DNA from: Mariniflexile fucanivorans | GTDB taxonomy: Bacteria > Bacteroidota > Bacteroidia > Flavobacteriales > Flavobacteriaceae | Length of the DNA: 64,000 nucleotides | Direction: 5' to 3' | NCBI RefSeq assembly: GCF_004341235.1 | Contig: NZ_SLUP01000002.1 | Coordinates: 620,001 to 684,000 of the forward strand | In this document: positions 54,072-62,186 of the stretch, one piece after another | Layout of the letters: every line of letters starts with the position of its first letter | Position numbering within the stretch: the first letter of the stretch is position 1 | Program-made: the position numbers and the translations under genes | The notes under the pieces: generated by a model | Database searches by the model: none | Seen by the model: the letters and a program-made list of their open reading frames with translations, nothing else | Told to the model about the DNA's origin: nothing

Positions 54072-54923
54072 ATGAATAAACCACAAAAAACAAATTGGAA
54101 AACAAAACTTCATGAAATTATTTATGGAGCAGATACTCCTGCAGGCAAGTGGTTCGACATTATTTTACTTATTACCATTATTGCAAGTATTATCCTGGTC
54201 ATGCTGGAAAGTGTTCGAAGTATTGATAAGCAGTTTCATAATTTACTTAATATATCAGAATGGGTTATCACCATTTTATTCACCATCGAATATATTGCCC
54301 GTGTTATTACTGTAAAAAAACCGCTTCATTACATATTTAGTTTTTATGGTTTGGTCGATTTACTATCAACCATTCCTAAATACATTTCTTTAGTTTTTGG
54401 TGGCGTACATGCTTTAGCTGCATTAAGAGCGTTGCGTTTATTGCGAATTTTCAGGATTTTAAAACTCGCCCGTTACCTGGGGGCTTCAAACAATTTAGTA
54501 AAAGCTTTAAAGGCGAGTCGTGCAAAAATTTCAGTATTTTTATTTGCCGTTGTTATAGTTGCCGTTATTTTAGGAACCATTATGTATTTGGTTGAAGGTG
54601 AAGAAAATGGCTTCTCAAACATACCAAAAAGCGTTTATTGGTGTATTGTAACCCTTACTACTGTCGGTTTTGGAGATATTGCTCCACAAACCCCTTTAGG
54701 GCAGTTTATTGCATCGTTAGTTATGATTTTGGGTTACGGCATTATTGCAGTACCAACGGGTATTGTTTCAGCAGAATACACCAGTCAAAACAAACCGACA
54801 CCCGAACCCGAAAAAGACAAAATACATCTTAATACACAATCTTGCCCCAATTGTTCCGCTAGCAAACATAAAGATAACGCCGAATTTTGCTATAACTGTG
54901 GGCATAAATTAAACAATGAATAA
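54072..54923 (+). CDS. voltage-gated-type potassium channel with C-terminal zinc ribbon
   Basis: 283 residues, six membrane segments. S4 voltage sensor LRALRLLRIFRILKLARYLG (about 118-137) with Arg/Lys every third or fourth residue; selectivity filter TTVGFGD (196-202); pore helix before it. After S6 a short linker leads to CPNC...CYNCGHK, a zinc-ribbon pair at the C-terminus. K+ channel in the inner membrane. Its last 8 bases overlap the miaA start. Confidence 0.92.
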   Translation: MNKPQKTNWKTKLHEIIYGADTPAGKWFDIILLITIIASIILVMLESVRSIDKQFHNLLNISEWVITILFTIEYIARVITVKKPLHYIFSFYGLVDLLSTIPKYISLVFGGVHALAALRALRLLRIFRILKLARYLGASNNLVKALKASRAKISVFLFAVVIVAVILGTIMYLVEGEENGFSNIPKSVYWCIVTLTTVGFGDIAPQTPLGQFIASLVMILGYGIIAVPTGIVSAEYTSQNKPTPEPEKDKIHLNTQSCPNCSASKHKDNAEFCYNCGHKLNNE

Positions 54924-55845
54924 ATTTTTAATCTCCATTGTAGGTCCAACAGCTATAGGAAAAACGGCTTTAAGTATCAAACTTGCCAATTATTTTAATA
55001 CGGAGATAATTTCGGCAGACTCTAGGCAGTTTTTTAAAGAAATGAGCATTGGTACCGCAGCACCTTCACAAGAAGAATTAGCAGCAGCAAAACATCATTT
55101 CATTCACCATAAATCTATCCAAGATATCTATAATGTTGGTGCATTTGAAAAAGATGCACTAGCTACTTTAAATAGGTTATTTAAAACACATGACGTGGTA
55201 ATTATGGTTGGTGGCTCGGGGTTATATGTAGATGCTGTAGTTAAAGGTTTAGACGATTTTCCTGAAGTTAATACAAGTATTCGAGAAAATTTAAACACTC
55301 AATTAGAAACTGAAGGACTACCCTATCTTCAAAATCAATTAAAAATTTTAGATGAGGTCTCATACAAAAATATCGCTATCGATAATCCTAAACGGGTAAT
55401 TCGTGCTTTAGAAATTTGCATTGGAACTGGCAAACCATATGCATCTTTCTTAAACAAGAAAAATATAAACCGAAATTTTAAAACCATTACCATTGGTTTA
55501 ACTGCAGAAAGGGAAACCATTTACAACCGTATCAACCAACGTGTTGATATGATGATGGAACAAGGTTTATTGGAAGAAGTTAAAACCCTGCTTCCTTTTA
55601 AAAATTTGAATGCTTTAAATACCGTAGGCTACAAAGAAATTTTTAATTATTTGGAAGGTGAATGGACGCTAGATTTTGCTGTTTCAGAAATAAAAAAGAA
55701 TAGCAGACGCTTTGCCAAACGCCAACTTACTTGGTTTAAACGAGATGAAAACACGTTTTGGTTTGATTATTTAACCAAAGTAGATAAAATAATTAAAACC
55801 TGCGAAAATCAAAAAAATATTTTTAATCAAACAAAACTAAACTAA
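54916..55845 (+). CDS. miaA: tRNA dimethylallyltransferase
   Basis: 309 residues. Walker A GPTAIGKTALS (10-20), ISADSRQFFKEMSIGTAAPS for tRNA/DMAPP binding, VGGSGLYVDAVVKGLDD, and SRRFAKRQLTWFKRD near the end. It adds a dimethylallyl group to A37 of tRNAs reading UNN codons. Start overlaps the channel gene by 8 bp (ATGAATAAA), so translation is coupled. Confidence 0.96.
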   Translation: MNKFLISIVGPTAIGKTALSIKLANYFNTEIISADSRQFFKEMSIGTAAPSQEELAAAKHHFIHHKSIQDIYNVGAFEKDALATLNRLFKTHDVVIMVGGSGLYVDAVVKGLDDFPEVNTSIRENLNTQLETEGLPYLQNQLKILDEVSYKNIAIDNPKRVIRALEICIGTGKPYASFLNKKNINRNFKTITIGLTAERETIYNRINQRVDMMMEQGLLEEVKTLLPFKNLNALNTVGYKEIFNYLEGEWTLDFAVSEIKKNSRRFAKRQLTWFKRDENTFWFDYLTKVDKIIKTCENQKNIFNQTKLN

Positions 55846-55915
55846 AGAATTCTACGTTAGCTTTTTAGAAATCAATACTTTTTAAAGTATCTTTATACCC
55901 AATAAATCCCAATTT

Positions 55916-56473
55916 ATGAATACCTTTTTAAAACGCATTTTACTTTTATTATTTATTGTTGCTTTAGGCTTATTTTTATATTCTTTCTTTGTTGAAAACA
56001 TCTTCGAAAAACGTTTAAGCCCAAAAGATACTGTTGAATTTAAACTGAATGATTTAAAATTAAAAGTGTTTTATAATAGACCCTACAAGAAAAATAGAGA
56101 GGTTTTTGGAGCTTTAGTGCCTTTTAACCAAGTTTGGAGAACAGGTGCTAATGAAGCAACTACTTTTGAAACCAATGAAAACTTAACCATAAAAGGCATG
56201 CCTTTGCCCGCTGGAAAATACACGCTATGGACGGTTCCTCGTGATACCACTTGGACCGTTATTTTTAATTCCAAACAATACTCTTGGGGTGTGAATTCTG
56301 AAATGAAACCTATGTGGGATCCCAACTACGATGTAGTCGATATTGAAGTTCCTGTTAAAAAATTAAACTCAACCGTAGAACAATTCACTATCGCTTTTGA
56401 TAATTCTACAGATAGTTTATCGCTAACCATGGCTTGGGACGATGTTAAGATTGCAGTACCTCTTAAAGAATGA
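55916..56473 (+). CDS. DUF2911 domain protein
   Basis: 185 residues. One N-terminal membrane segment (ILLLLFIVALGLFLYSFFV), then the DUF2911 beta-domain: KVFYNRPYKKNREVFGALVPFNQVWRTGANEATTFETNENL, LPAGKYTLWTVP, WGVNSEMKPMWDPNYDVV. Probably anchored and facing the periplasm. Function unknown; widespread in Bacteroidota. Confidence 0.87.
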   Translation: MNTFLKRILLLLFIVALGLFLYSFFVENIFEKRLSPKDTVEFKLNDLKLKVFYNRPYKKNREVFGALVPFNQVWRTGANEATTFETNENLTIKGMPLPAGKYTLWTVPRDTTWTVIFNSKQYSWGVNSEMKPMWDPNYDVVDIEVPVKKLNSTVEQFTIAFDNSTDSLSLTMAWDDVKIAVPLKE

Positions 56474-56539
56474 AAGAAACAGTAAAGTTGTTTATCGTTT
56501 TACAACTATGCAGCTTAACAACCAATAGCCAACAAGAAT

Positions 56540-58519
56540 ATGTGGAATAAGATTTTTCCAAAACGATTTGAATTACTAAAAGTTTACATCTTAATATTTA
56601 TGTCGCTTGCATTTATATTAAGGTTTTGCCTAACGTTTTGGTATTTTGCACAAATTGATACGTCGATACTTGTTTTAATTAAAACGTTTTTAATTGGTTT
56701 TTGTTTCGATTTGGGCACCATTTCCTTTTTTTCCTTACCATATATCGTTTATTTATTAATTGTTCCACAAAAATTATACGGCACTATTTTCGATCGTGTC
56801 ATAATTTATACAGGTTACGGTATTGGAGTTCTTATTTTTCTTTTTTCGTTTTTTGCTGAAATTACTTTTTGGGAAGAATTTGAACGTAGATTTAATTTTA
56901 TAGCTGTCGACTATTTAATTTACACCTATGAAGTTGTAAAAAATATCAACGAATCGTATCCCATTCCTCTATTATTGGGAGCTATTTCTATGGTGTTAAT
57001 TATAATTCTTTTCATCACAAAAAAAGCGCAGGTTTTTAATAAAACTTTTAAAAACAATACGGCATTTAAAGAAAAACTAACCCCTTCCCTATTAATTATT
57101 CTAATCGCTACCGTATTCGCTTTATTCATTAAAAATGAAGATGCGGAACAATTTAAAAACAGATACAACAACGAATTAGCAAAAACCGGTATTTATTCCT
57201 TTTTTGCTGCATTTAGAAGTAATGAGCTATCATATACCGATTTTTATAACACTATAAATGACGAAAAAGCGTTCATTAATGTTAAAAAGAAATTAGCGGC
57301 ATCAAATAGCAGTTTTTTACATCCAAATGAAAAGCAAATTCATAGAAACATTACACATGCTGATAGTTTACACCCTGTTCAAAAACCCAATATAATCTTC
57401 ATTTGTATTGAAAGTTTAAGTGCTTCTTATCTTAACTCATTAGGAAGTGAATTAAAAATTACGCCAATACTCGATTCCTTATCTAACGAAAGTTTGTTTT
57501 TCACCAATTTATATGCAACTGGAACACGTACCGTAAGAGGCATGGAAGCTATTACATTATCCATTCCGCCAACACCTGGCAGAAGTATTGTAAAACGCGA
57601 TAACAACACTAATTTGTTTACTATTGGTGAAGTCTTTAACAAACAAGGGTACGAGCGTAATTTCTTTTATGGTGGTGATGGGTATTTTGATAATATGAAC
57701 ACCTATTTTGGAGGAAACGGTTTTAATATTATAGATCGGGGAAGAGGTTTTTTATTAGATTCTGGAGTTAAAACGAAACGAACCAATATTGATGATAATG
57801 AAGTGACTTTTGAAAATGCTTGGGGTGTTTGCGATGAAGATATTTATAATAAAGTTATAAAGGAAGCTGATAAATCACATCGTAACGAAACGCCATTCTT
57901 CAATTTTATAATGACTACTTCAAACCACCGCCCGTTTACTTATCCAGACAACAAAATTGACGTTCCCTCTGGTACCAGTAGAGAAGGCGCCATAAAATAT
58001 ACCGATTATGCTATTGGTGATTTCATAAAACAAGCAAAAACAAAACCTTGGTTTAAAAACACCGTATTTGTGATTATGGCAGACCATTGTGCCAGTAGTG
58101 CCGGACGTTGGAATTTAAATATTGACAAATACCGCATTCCTGCCTTAATTTTCAATTTAGAAACAATAGCACCTCAAAAAATAGAAAAATTAAGCTCTCA
58201 AATAGATGTATTCCCTACCCTATTTGCGCTTTTAAATTGGGATTACACCTCAAATTTATTCGGTTTGGATATTATGAAAATGAAGAAAGAAGATGAACGT
58301 GCTTTTATAGGTAATTACCGAAATTTAGGACTTTTAAAAGACCGGAAACTAATGGTTTTAAGTGACCAGCATGAGGTTAATTATTATGAATGGGAAACAG
58401 ATAATGATAATTTAATACCCAAACCTATTAATGCTTCATTACTGGAAGAAACCATTTCCTTTTATCAAACAGCAGATTATTTGTATCGTAATAATGGTCT
58501 AAAACTAAGGAATAATTAG
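56540..58519 (+). CDS. LTA synthase/sulfatase-family membrane transferase
   Basis: 659 residues. Five N-terminal membrane helices (to about residue 205), then an alkaline-phosphatase-fold domain: metal-site IIFICIESLSASYL, nucleophile segment FFTNLYATGTRTVRGMEAI with Thr, GGDGYFDNMNTYFGGNGF, NFIMTTSNHRPFTYP and MADHCASSAGRW. Flavobacteria have no lipoteichoic acid, so it more likely moves phosphoglycerol or phosphoethanolamine onto a surface glycan or lipid. It begins 66 bp after the DUF2911 gene. Confidence 0.88.
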   Translation: MWNKIFPKRFELLKVYILIFMSLAFILRFCLTFWYFAQIDTSILVLIKTFLIGFCFDLGTISFFSLPYIVYLLIVPQKLYGTIFDRVIIYTGYGIGVLIFLFSFFAEITFWEEFERRFNFIAVDYLIYTYEVVKNINESYPIPLLLGAISMVLIIILFITKKAQVFNKTFKNNTAFKEKLTPSLLIILIATVFALFIKNEDAEQFKNRYNNELAKTGIYSFFAAFRSNELSYTDFYNTINDEKAFINVKKKLAASNSSFLHPNEKQIHRNITHADSLHPVQKPNIIFICIESLSASYLNSLGSELKITPILDSLSNESLFFTNLYATGTRTVRGMEAITLSIPPTPGRSIVKRDNNTNLFTIGEVFNKQGYERNFFYGGDGYFDNMNTYFGGNGFNIIDRGRGFLLDSGVKTKRTNIDDNEVTFENAWGVCDEDIYNKVIKEADKSHRNETPFFNFIMTTSNHRPFTYPDNKIDVPSGTSREGAIKYTDYAIGDFIKQAKTKPWFKNTVFVIMADHCASSAGRWNLNIDKYRIPALIFNLETIAPQKIEKLSSQIDVFPTLFALLNWDYTSNLFGLDIMKMKKEDERAFIGNYRNLGLLKDRKLMVLSDQHEVNYYEWETDNDNLIPKPINASLLEETISFYQTADYLYRNNGLKLRNN

Positions 58520-58616
58520 TAAGTCATAGACTTTATTACAGCAAATCGAATAGCATTAAAGATAAAATCATTCACCTTTCAATACTAAAAAAGCATTAAA
58601 AGTAATTGCGTAAACA

Positions 58617-59186
58617 TCAACTTTTAATATATCGCTTCAAAAGATATTTTGCCAATTTATAAAATGCAAACCCAGTAAGCGCACCAAAAGTTAATCCACA
58701 AACAATATCTAAGGGATAATGAACGCCTACATAAATACGGCTATAAGCCACAACAGCACTCCAAAAAAGTAAAATAAATATTAAATTTTTATAATAAGGC
58801 CGCAGCATTAAGCCTGCAAAAACAGCAGCAGCCATTGAGTTTGATGAATGCCCAGAAAAGAACCCGTATTTACCACAACGAACCGCAATAAAGCGCATGT
58901 GGTCTATTAAATCTGCTTCACCACAAGGTCGGGGACGTTGAAAACCACGCTTAAACACATTGGTCATTTGGTCTGTAAACGTTATCATTACAGCCACTAA
59001 AAGCATAAAAATTATTAAGGATTTAGTTCCAAACTTTCTATGTAATAAATACATTAATATAGCATATAAAGGCACAAAAGTAACTTCATGTGTTATCACC
59101 AACCACGTACTATCCCAAGTGGGCGACCCTAAATTATTTAAAAATAAAAATAGTTTGGTATCGAATTCTAAAAGTTGTTCTATCAT
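58617..59186 (-). CDS. PAP2 family phosphatase
   Basis: 189 residues, five to six membrane segments. The three PAP2 motifs are present: KRGFQRPRPCG (KX6RP), FFSGHSSNSM (a PSGH variant) and SRIYVGVHYPLDIVCG (SRX5HX3D). Likely undecaprenyl-pyrophosphate or lipid-phosphate phosphatase acting at the periplasmic face. It faces the LTA-synthase-like gene convergently. Confidence 0.92.
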   Translation of the reverse strand: MIEQLLEFDTKLFLFLNNLGSPTWDSTWLVITHEVTFVPLYAILMYLLHRKFGTKSLIIFMLLVAVMITFTDQMTNVFKRGFQRPRPCGEADLIDHMRFIAVRCGKYGFFSGHSSNSMAAAVFAGLMLRPYYKNLIFILLFWSAVVAYSRIYVGVHYPLDIVCGLTFGALTGFAFYKLAKYLLKRYIKS

Positions 59187-59198
59187 TTCAAATTATTT

Positions 59199-59282
59199 GG
59201 GCGTTACCCTATCGGGTCAGGCTATCCTTTACTAGTCCTCGCTCGTACCTCGTTGTGGGCTTTCCACTACTATCCTTAACGC
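59199..59282 (-). repeat. GCGTTAAGG...GACCCGATAGGG interspersed repeat
   Basis: Read leftward it opens GCGTTAAGGATAGTAGTGGA and ends CCTGACCCGATAGGGTAACG followed by CCC. It nearly fills the gap between the acidic small protein and PAP2 genes. Confidence 0.75.
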
Positions 59283-59284
59283 AA

Positions 59285-59512
59285 CTACTCTTCGTATTTC
59301 AAAATTTCATTATCGTAAAACTCGGTAGCCAGTTTAACCATGTTTTCGGTTTCGGCCAACAATTCCTTTTCATCTTCATCATCAAAATCTTCAAACCATT
59401 CAATTTCATCATCTTCAAGATTGATTATAAAACGAGGAAACTCGGTATGAATTACATAAATAGCATTTGGATAATCGGTGTTATCACCAAGTATAAATTT
59501 TGGAAGGCTCAT
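59285..59512 (-). CDS. small acidic conserved hypothetical protein
   Basis: 75 residues, MSLPKFILGDNTDYPNAIYVIHTEFPRFIINLEDD..., followed by a strongly acidic stretch (EIEWFEDFDDEDEKELLAETE). No signal or membrane segment, no recognised motif. The regular beta-like start and clean length support a real cytoplasmic gene; similar small proteins accompany PAP2 genes in flavobacteria. Function unknown. Confidence 0.75.
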   Translation of the reverse strand: MSLPKFILGDNTDYPNAIYVIHTEFPRFIINLEDDEIEWFEDFDDEDEKELLAETENMVKLATEFYDNEILKYEE

Positions 59513-59589
59513 AATTTATATGTTTGTTGTTTAGTTATTTTTTGTTTAGTTGTTATTTTTTTGGTTTAACAACTACGCAACAAGCAACT

Positions 59590-60966
59590 TTACATTTTTG
59601 ACAAAATTAATCTTTTAGTTAAATAATTGAATCGAATATACAATAAAATAGCAGCGGTTGTTAAACCCGCCAATAAGCCTAACCAAATACCAAAACTGCC
59701 ATAAACATTTTCTTTTCCTAAAAACCAGCTAACAGGAAACCCAATTAACCAATACGAAATAAAGGTAATAATAGTTGGTATTTTAACATCTTGCAAACCA
59801 CGTAATGCACCTAAAAAGATGACTTGTATGCTATCACTTATTTGAAAAATAGCGGCTACTATTAATAGTTTTGAGGCAATTTTCACAACTTCAGTATTAT
59901 CCATTAAATTTTTGGCATCATCAAAATCAACATATAATTTTGGAAACTGGTTATGCAACAAAAAGAACATGGCTGCAAAACCGGATGCTAAAATAATACC
60001 CAATAAAAAAATAGAAAAAGCAATACGACGTAAATTAATATAATTTTGAAGTCCTTTTTGGTTGCCTACACGTATCATGGCTGCTACACTTAGGCCGGTA
60101 GCCACCATAAAGGTCATAGAACTTAAGTTTAATGCTATTTGATTTGCTGCTTGCGGATTTTTACCCAATATTCCACTTAACCAAACAGCAGCGGTAAAAA
60201 TACCAACTTCAAAAAACATTTGCATGGCACTAGGCGCTCCTAAATTAAGGAGTTTTTTAAGCATTAATTTATTTAGCACAAAGAACTTTAAGTTCATTAC
60301 ATATGCTTTTGATTTTTCTTTTAATTTCAATAAAAACCATAAATACCAAACCATAACAAGTCTTGAAACTAATGTACCATAAGCAGCACCTACAATACCC
60401 ATTTCTGGGAAACCAAACTTTCCGAATATGAGTAAATAGTTTAAAACCACATTTACAATATTTGCTAAAATGGTAGCATACATGGGGTAACGGGTTAATG
60501 ACAAGCCATCACTAAACTGTTTAAAGCCTTGAAACACAATTAAGGGTATTAATGAAAATGCGACTAAATCTAAATACGGGATAGCCAATTCAACCACCTC
60601 TACAGGTTGTTTCATTAAATACATTAAAGGTTTTGCAAAAAGTACTATTAGAAAAAGTAGTATACCCAGCATGGTACATAAAAACAACCCGTGTTTAAAT
60701 GACGATTTACCTTTTTCAAAATCTTTCTCAGCATCGGCTTCGGCAATTAAAGGGGTTATCGCTGTTGAAAAACCAATGCCTAAAGACATCGCTATGAACA
60801 CAAAACTATTTCCCAAAGATACAGCAGCAAGTTCGGCGGTTCCCAATTGCCCTACCATAACATTATCTACAAACCCAACAAAGGTATGCCCTAACATACC
60901 TAGCATTACAGGTGCCGCTAATTGCCAATTATAGCTGAATTCTTTGGTGTAATTTTTTAATTGCAT
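59590..60966 (-). CDS. MATE family efflux transporter
   Basis: 458 residues with twelve membrane segments in two homologous halves: PVMLGMLGHTFVGFVDNVMVGQLGTAELAAVSLG opens the first half and GAPSAMQMFFEVGIFTAAVWLSGILG the second. NorM-like. It exports cationic compounds against Na+ or H+. The -7 box TATTTTTG is only 4 nt before the ATG. Confidence 0.93.
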   Translation of the reverse strand: MQLKNYTKEFSYNWQLAAPVMLGMLGHTFVGFVDNVMVGQLGTAELAAVSLGNSFVFIAMSLGIGFSTAITPLIAEADAEKDFEKGKSSFKHGLFLCTMLGILLFLIVLFAKPLMYLMKQPVEVVELAIPYLDLVAFSLIPLIVFQGFKQFSDGLSLTRYPMYATILANIVNVVLNYLLIFGKFGFPEMGIVGAAYGTLVSRLVMVWYLWFLLKLKEKSKAYVMNLKFFVLNKLMLKKLLNLGAPSAMQMFFEVGIFTAAVWLSGILGKNPQAANQIALNLSSMTFMVATGLSVAAMIRVGNQKGLQNYINLRRIAFSIFLLGIILASGFAAMFFLLHNQFPKLYVDFDDAKNLMDNTEVVKIASKLLIVAAIFQISDSIQVIFLGALRGLQDVKIPTIITFISYWLIGFPVSWFLGKENVYGSFGIWLGLLAGLTTAAILLYIRFNYLTKRLILSKM

Positions 60967-60970
60967 CCTG

Positions 60971-61002
60971 CAAAAATAGGCTTTCGGAATAGCTTAGACC
61001 AA
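60971..61002 (-). promoter_or_regulatory. promoter of the MATE gene
   Basis: Minus-strand TTG (61000-61002), 21-bp spacer, TATTTTTG (60971-60978), then CAGG and the ATG. Confidence 0.7.
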
Positions 61003-61059
61003 TTTTTTTAAAAATCATTTTTAAGGTTTAAAATTAACAAATGTTAATAAAAACCGTTG

Positions 61060-61200
61060 ATTATGTGGTATAGCTAGAAGAATTTTCATACCTTAGCAGA
61101 GCCAAGTGGCATTCTCTGTTAAGAACTTATAGCACTTAAGAAACTAAAAGCTTTTATTTTACAGGGATTTAAAGTATTAATGCTTATCGTTTCGATATCA
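61060..61200 (+). ncRNA. possible small RNA, unverified
   Basis: In a 278-bp gap, CTTAGCAGAG (61092-61101) pairs with CTCTGTTAAG (61114-61123) completely if one G-U pair is allowed on the plus strand; the minus strand would have an A-C mismatch there. A GGTAT...ATACC hairpin (61067-61092) precedes it and the bidirectional terminator at 61203-61232 would end a rightward transcript. No family recognised. Confidence 0.25.
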
Positions 61201-61202
61201 AA

Positions 61203-61232
61203 AAAAAAGGGAAATTAATTTTTCCCTTTTTT
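61203..61232 (-). terminator. terminator after the nitronate monooxygenase gene
   Basis: AAAAAAGGGAAA (61203-61214) pairs with TTTCCCTTTTTT (61221-61232) around a 6-nt loop, 12 bp after the gene's stop. Symmetric, so usable in both directions. Confidence 0.87.
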
Positions 61233-61244
61233 ATTAGTAATAAT

Positions 61245-62186
61245 TTATAAATTTTCTATCTGCTTTTTAGCAAGATTAAATTCATCGAGCATATCCTTCA
61301 CTATTCGAGCCACCGGTTTTATATCGTGAATTATTCCGGAAATTTGTCCTATTTCAAGCTCGCCCTCAACTAAATCGCCTTCAAACATGCCTTTTTTTGC
61401 ACGTCCTCTACCCAGTAGGGTTTTAAGCTCCTCAATGGTTGGTGTATTTTGGTAAAGTTCCTGTACATCATTGTAAAATTTGTTTTTTATTAGTCGTACT
61501 GGCGCTAGCTCTTTCAATGTTAATTGGGTATCACCTTCTTTGGTATCCACAACAAGCTGTTTAAAGTCATCGTGTGCCGAACTTTCTTCACTGGCAACAA
61601 ACCTACTTCCTACTTGAACCCCATCAGCACCTAAAATCATAGCTGCTAACATAGTACGGCCTGTGGCAATCCCACCTGCAGCTATTAAAGGAATTGTAAG
61701 CTGTTCTTTAACCATGGGAATTAATGTCAATGTTGTCGTTTCATCACGTCCGTTGTGTCCACCCGCTTCAAAACCTTCAGCTACTATAGCATCTACACCA
61801 GCTTCTTGTGCTTTTAAGGCAAATTTTAAACTGCTTACTACATGCACTACCGTTATGCCACGTTCTTTCAACCAAGAGGTCCATGTTTTTGGGTTTCCTG
61901 CGGAAGTAAATACTATTTTCACTTCTTCTTCTACTATAATATCCATAATTTCTTGGATATTTGGATATAACATGGGCACGTTAACACCAAAAGGTTTACT
62001 GGTGGCTTTTTTACATTTTTGAATATGTTCGCGCAATACTTCTGGGTACATGGAACCTGCTCCAATTAAGCCTAAAATACCTGAATTACTGGCAGCCGAT
62101 GCCAACTTCCAACCGCTATTCCAAACCATACCTGCTTGAATAATTGGATATTTAATATTGAATAATTGGGTGATTTTATTATGCAT
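61245..62186 (-). CDS. nitronate monooxygenase family flavoprotein
   Basis: 313 residues. TIM-barrel FMN enzyme: YPIIQAGMVWNSGWKLASAASNSGILGLIGAGSM, GVDAIVAEGFEAGGHNGRDE, IPLIAAGGIATGRTMLAAMILGADGVQVGSRF. The family includes 2-nitropropane dioxygenase-type and FabK-type proteins; the HNGRDE segment favours the nitronate monooxygenase side. Its ATG follows directly on the S8 peptidase stop with no gap, so translation is coupled. Confidence 0.88.
   Translation of the reverse strand: MHNKITQLFNIKYPIIQAGMVWNSGWKLASAASNSGILGLIGAGSMYPEVLREHIQKCKKATSKPFGVNVPMLYPNIQEIMDIIVEEEVKIVFTSAGNPKTWTSWLKERGITVVHVVSSLKFALKAQEAGVDAIVAEGFEAGGHNGRDETTTLTLIPMVKEQLTIPLIAAGGIATGRTMLAAMILGADGVQVGSRFVASEESSAHDDFKQLVVDTKEGDTQLTLKELAPVRLIKNKFYNDVQELYQNTPTIEELKTLLGRGRAKKGMFEGDLVEGELEIGQISGIIHDIKPVARIVKDMLDEFNLAKKQIENL

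Noticed and set aside
58520-58616. Expected terminator between convergent LTA-synthase-like and PAP2 genes
   Set aside because: No stem-loop with a T-run could be found in the 97-bp gap.
59090-59569. Plus-strand frame of 159 codons over the PAP2 start and small acidic gene
   Set aside because: It is antisense to two supported genes, crosses an interspersed repeat and has no recognisable protein pattern.
61663-62022. Plus-strand frame of 119 codons
   Set aside because: Antisense to the nitronate monooxygenase gene with no homology-like pattern.
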